Shown here one piece after another: positions 32,125 through 34,661 of a stretch of 34,661 bases of DNA. Made by a program: the position numbers and the translations under genes. This DNA is from B1SED10-16 sp046498365 (GTDB taxonomy: Bacteria > Desulfobacterota > Desulfobacteria > Desulfobacterales > Desulfosalsimonadaceae): positions 1 to 34,661 of the forward strand of contig JAWOAV010000059.1 in NCBI GenBank assembly GCA_046498365.1, written 5' to 3'. The notes under the pieces were generated by a model. That model worked only from the letters and a program-made list of their open reading frames with translations, did no database searches and was not told the origin of the DNA. The stretch's first letter is position 1. Each line of letters begins with the position of its first letter.

Positions 32125-32847
32125 CTACTCCGTCACAAAAAGAAACAGCGGTTCGATAAATGCAGGGTCCTCATGGTCCATGGCATCGAGGATGGGTTTG
32201 TGCATGCGCTTTTTGTGTTCGCCAAAAATGCCCCTTTTTTTGTTGAAGCCCTTTGCGAAAAGGAGCACATCCTCCATCAGGGCCTCTGCGTCAGGGCTTG
32301 CCTTTTCAATCACATGGTGCGCTTCGAGTTCGGAAGCGTCCGCCCTTTTTCCCGTCAATTTCATTTCATTGAGCTTGTGTTGGGGGATGGCCTTTTTAAT
32401 CATTTCGACCATTCCGGGGAGAAAGGGAATGCCAAGATCGACTTCCGGCAGGCAGAAGTACCCGCGGTCGGCCTTCATGAACCGGAAATCACATGCGCAG
32501 GCCAAAATGGCGCCGTTTCCGAATGCATGGCCATTAATGGCTGCGATGACCGGTGCGGGGAACAGGAGCATCTTTTTGAAAACGCCGTTCATTTTGTACA
32601 TAAAGGCTTTGATATCGTCGAAAGACTGGTCCTGCATCCGGTTTCCGATCCACTCCACATCCACGCCCAGAGACCAGAATTTGGCGCTTTTCGAGGTAAG
32701 AACAACCGCCGTTACGGTGCTGTCCGCTTCTACTTCATCAAGCACCGAATGCAGTGCCTGTGCAAATTCGAGATTTTGACGGTTTTCGCCATTGTCCATA
32801 TATACGACGGCAACGGATTCGCGTTTTTCCCAGTGAATCATCGGCAT
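32125..32847 (-). CDS. Enoyl-CoA hydratase/isomerase family (crotonase) protein
   Basis: A 240-residue crotonase-fold protein acting on acyl-CoA thioesters. Visible are the CoA/oxyanion-hole elements KFWSLGVDVEWI and AAINGHAFGNGAILACACDFRFM, and the helix with an acidic residue in CLPEVDLGIPFLPGM. The family's second catalytic Glu of true hydratases is not evident, so delta3,delta2-enoyl-CoA isomerase or a related reaction is equally possible. The C-terminal ~60 residues are helical. The ATG at 32847 follows AGGAAAGG on the minus strand. It lies 21 nt downstream of the MerR regulator gene, in one transcription unit, which suggests a role in fatty-acid or branched-chain acyl-CoA breakdown. Confidence 0.88.
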   Translation of the reverse strand: MPMIHWEKRESVAVVYMDNGENRQNLEFAQALHSVLDEVEADSTVTAVVLTSKSAKFWSLGVDVEWIGNRMQDQSFDDIKAFMYKMNGVFKKMLLFPAPVIAAINGHAFGNGAILACACDFRFMKADRGYFCLPEVDLGIPFLPGMVEMIKKAIPQHKLNEMKLTGKRADASELEAHHVIEKASPDAEALMEDVLLFAKGFNKKRGIFGEHKKRMHKPILDAMDHEDPAFIEPLFLFVTE

Positions 32848-32868
32848 ATACCTTTCCTGTGACCCGGA

Positions 32869-33294
32869 TCAGTTGCTCGATTGCTGCGGCGTTTTCTTCA
32901 AATCTTTGAGGCGCCGCAAAATTTTCTCCTGAACGGTCAACAACTCCTGTTTCAGGATCTGCAATTCTTCCATCCGGCTGTTGATTTCCTTTAATTTCAT
33001 TTTTCCGTATTGAAGCGCCTTGATCAGCTGCTGTTCTTCATCCATGTCAAAGTCGGCCATGCCGATCATTTCGGAGATTTCGTCCAGGGAGTACCCCAGC
33101 CGCTTTCCCCGAAGGATCAACCGGAGCCGTGCACGGTCGCGCCGGTTGTAAATACGGTGGTTCCCTTTTGTCCGCTGCGGGGAGATAAGTCCTTTTTCCT
33201 CGTAGAAACGGATGGTTCGCGTACTGATATCGAGTTCATCGGCAAGATCGGAAATGGAGAATGATTCAGTTTCTGAAATTTTTTGAATATTCAT
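32869..33294 (-). CDS. MerR-family transcriptional regulator, LiuR-like
   Basis: A 141-residue DNA-binding protein. The N-terminal winged helix-turn-helix is clear (FSISDLADELDISTRTIRFYEEKGLISPQRTKGNHRIYNRRDRARLRLILRGKRLGYSLDEISEMI), followed by a long coiled-coil dimerisation helix (residues about 85-135). The pattern RARLRLILRGKRLGYSLDEI resembles the subgroup around LiuR, which controls leucine and fatty-acid degradation genes, in keeping with the crotonase gene directly downstream. No metal-binding cysteines are present, so it is not a metal-sensing MerR. The ribosome-binding site before the ATG at 33294 is weak. No clear operator was identified. Confidence 0.9.
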   Translation of the reverse strand: MNIQKISETESFSISDLADELDISTRTIRFYEEKGLISPQRTKGNHRIYNRRDRARLRLILRGKRLGYSLDEISEMIGMADFDMDEEQQLIKALQYGKMKLKEINSRMEELQILKQELLTVQEKILRRLKDLKKTPQQSSN

Positions 33295-33340
33295 AATATT
33301 GTCCCGATGGTATCGGTTAGCGGGGAAAGGGTCCTGCAGC

Positions 33341-33703
33341 CTACCGACCCCGGAAAGACCGCTCTTTTGAGCGATTGCCGCTGTCGATTACGGCAGATAC
33401 GTGCAGATCCGTATCGACATTCGTCACCCGGCAATCAACAATCCGGTTGGTTCTGATATCGCCACAGGCTTGAATATATACCGGAATGTAATTGGAAGAA
33501 AGGCCTTTATAAAAAAAACCTGGCGCCGCCATTTTTTTTTCGATGATCACTTCCAGGAGGCTTCCGCACATTTTATTGTAAAAAGCGGTTTTTTTGGCTT
33601 TTCCAAGTTCTGATAGCATGCGTGCGCGCTCTTTGGCGATATCTGCCGCTACCTGGTCCGGATAGCGCGCGGCCGGCGCCGGCGGCCGGGGGGAAGAGGG
33701 AAA
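33341..33703 (-). pseudogene. C-terminal fragment of an MtaB-type tRNA methylthiotransferase
   Basis: The frame reads FPSSPRPPAPAARYPDQVAA..., which matches the end of the radical-SAM core in MtaB proteins (F-Y-SPRPGTPAA), followed by the linker KERARMLSELGKAKKTAFYNKMCG and the C-terminal TRAM-like part with GLSSNYIPV and NRIVDCRVTNV. MtaB adds a methylthio group to t6A37 of tRNA. The upstream two thirds, including the Cys clusters, is missing: a stop (33704-33706) and unrelated AT-rich sequence follow. An ATG at 33619 is internal to the original gene, not a true start. The break coincides with the end of the O-antigen-ligase gene. Either a rearrangement or an assembly chimera explains this. 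Confidence 0.75.
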
Positions 33704-34661
33704 TTAAAAAAACTTTCAATAATAACCGAAAAAAGCGAACATGCAAGAGCTGAAGAAATAAGAAGGTGTTTTTTTTCAAGATAAGGATATGACGCGTCAA
33801 ATCTTGCGGCGCAGGCAAAGAGAAACACAAGGAACAGCAAAAGGCCTGTAATGCCGAATTCCGAGAAATACTGCATGTAATCATTATGAGTATATGATGT
33901 ATTTACAAATTCATGGGCAGCGTCTTTTTTTAAAAGAAATGACTGATAGAACGGATGGTAATATTTATAGGACCCGGGGCCGCTGCCGAAAACAGGTGAT
34001 TCAAGACCCAGGGCATAAGCGGTTTTACCCATGAGTATTCTGTTATTAAAGGCCGGGCTGTCAAGCAGGGTTTTTGGAGAAAAACGTTCAGGGAAAGCAG
34101 TGTCCCGGGATACGGAAAAAAACAGTCCTGATATAATAACAGCAGAGAACAATACGGAAAATGAATACAGCAGAAGTTTTTTCAGTGATATATATCTGTT
34201 ATGAACAAGAATAAGGCTCAGCAGAATAAACTGTATTGAAACTGAAATTAAAGGTCCTCTGGAGGATGAAAGCGCCATGACAACAAGAATGCCGAGTGTA
34301 TTGAGTGTGAAGTAAAAAGTGTTTTTTCTGAAATAAAACGTGGATATTATTACGAGAGAAAAGTTTATTAAAAGAAATTCAGAAAGAAAAATAGGGTTCC
34401 CGAAAAAAGAATAAGGCCTCTGCATTCCGGAAGCATACTGTAAAAAAGCATAACCTACGGATAAAGTTACAAGTATATTTATAAAAAGGAGAAATTTTTT
34501 AACTGAAAAAACAGAATGCATCGCGGCAAAAACAAAAACAGGAGAAAAAACAGCGGCAAGGTAGTATGCGGGGGCGGGGATGGCTGAAAATAAAGAACGG
34601 AGAATAAGATAAAGAATAAGAATAAGAGCTGATAAGCCGGGGAGGCCCGGAGAAAACGACG
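33649..34661 (-). CDS. O-antigen ligase-like (Wzy/WaaL) membrane protein, partial and 3'-truncated
   Basis: The frame is open from the right edge of the window (no start visible; an ATG at 34521 is internal) to a stop at 33649. It has many hydrophobic helices. The conserved ligase/polymerase region is NNRILMGKTAYALGLESPVFGSGPGSYKYYHPFYQS, followed by THNDYMQYFSEFGITGLLLFL, typical of O-antigen ligase or polymerase proteins that join or lengthen surface polysaccharide in the inner membrane. After SFFNFPLP the sequence becomes GRRRRPRAIRTR, encoded by the out-of-frame end of the MtaB fragment, so the natural C-terminus is lost. Base composition is clearly more AT-rich, with many ATA and AGA codons unlike the neighbours. 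This points to transfer or a join of unrelated sequence. Confidence 0.72.
   Translation of the reverse strand, partial: SFSPGLPGLSALILILYLILRSLFSAIPAPAYYLAAVFSPVFVFAAMHSVFSVKKFLLFINILVTLSVGYAFLQYASGMQRPYSFFGNPIFLSEFLLINFSLVIISTFYFRKNTFYFTLNTLGILVVMALSSSRGPLISVSIQFILLSLILVHNRYISLKKLLLYSFSVLFSAVIISGLFFSVSRDTAFPERFSPKTLLDSPAFNNRILMGKTAYALGLESPVFGSGPGSYKYYHPFYQSFLLKKDAAHEFVNTSYTHNDYMQYFSEFGITGLLLFLVFLFACAARFDASYPYLEKKHLLISSALACSLFSVIIESFFNFPLPPGRRRRPRAIRTR
33685..33715. other. Breakpoint between GC-rich and AT-rich sequence
   Basis: Here the MtaB frame (leftward) and the ligase frame (rightward) both lose their natural continuation. The bases AATTTCCCTCTTCCCCCCGG (minus strand) could belong to either gene, giving a short shared stretch at the join. 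Confidence 0.6.

Overview
The window looks like a chromosomal segment of an anaerobic Desulfobacterota bacterium, probably a Desulfobacterales-type sulfate reducer or a related syntroph. This rests on gene content: HdrA/HdrB/HdrC, MvhD and FrhB/FdhB-type redox proteins, a sigma-54 activator with a Cys-rich PAS domain, multi-domain two-component proteins and many short palindromic repeats. No rRNA or tRNA gene was found, so the lineage is an inference. Most of the sequence is fairly GC-rich; the last ~950 bases are clearly AT-rich and probably come from elsewhere.

Layout. 1-111: 5' end of an unidentified minus-strand gene. 555-3418: phosphoglucomutase and a receiver-histidine kinase. 3479-4870 (minus): a sigma-54-dependent activator, divergent from a long redox cluster. 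5139-5267: two palindromes and a near-consensus -24/-12 promoter. 5379-15774: TusA-like protein, HdrA with an inserted GltD-like NAD(P)H module, MvhD, FrhB/FdhB-like protein, a miniature repeat element, a 1145-residue double HdrA with an inserted CheY-like receiver, HdrC and HdrB. 15787-19823: PAS histidine kinase, single-domain receiver and receiver-PAS-kinase hybrid. 20313-21515: a chalcone-isomerase-like/OmpA fusion. 21895-23938: a small membrane protein and PolX. 23985-28132 (minus): a large GH13 phosphorylase-like protein and an amidase lipoprotein. 28402-32122: a GMP-synthetase ATPase-domain gene, a HisF and an E1-like (HesA/MoeB) gene between two inverted copies of a ~480-bp repeat element. 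32125-33294 (minus): crotonase and MerR regulator. 33341-33703 (minus): a C-terminal fragment of an MtaB-type tRNA methylthiotransferase that breaks off exactly where an AT-rich O-antigen-ligase gene (33649-34661) begins.

How the parts fit. The central cluster reads as a cytoplasmic flavin-based electron-transfer (probably bifurcating) complex. HdrB/HdrC supply the disulfide-reducing end, HdrA-GltD and MvhD an NAD(P)H-linked entry, and the FrhB/FdhB-like subunit another possible electron entry. No hydrogenase catalytic subunit is encoded here. The cluster is wired to signalling. A receiver with all expected catalytic residues is built into one HdrA. A histidine kinase starts 12 nt after hdrB. 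Two kinases share a C-x10-C-x2-C motif in a PAS domain. A sigma-54 promoter with upstream palindromes faces a divergent sigma-54 activator. The most novel proposal is that phosphorylation directly modulates, or reads out, an HdrA electron-transfer complex.
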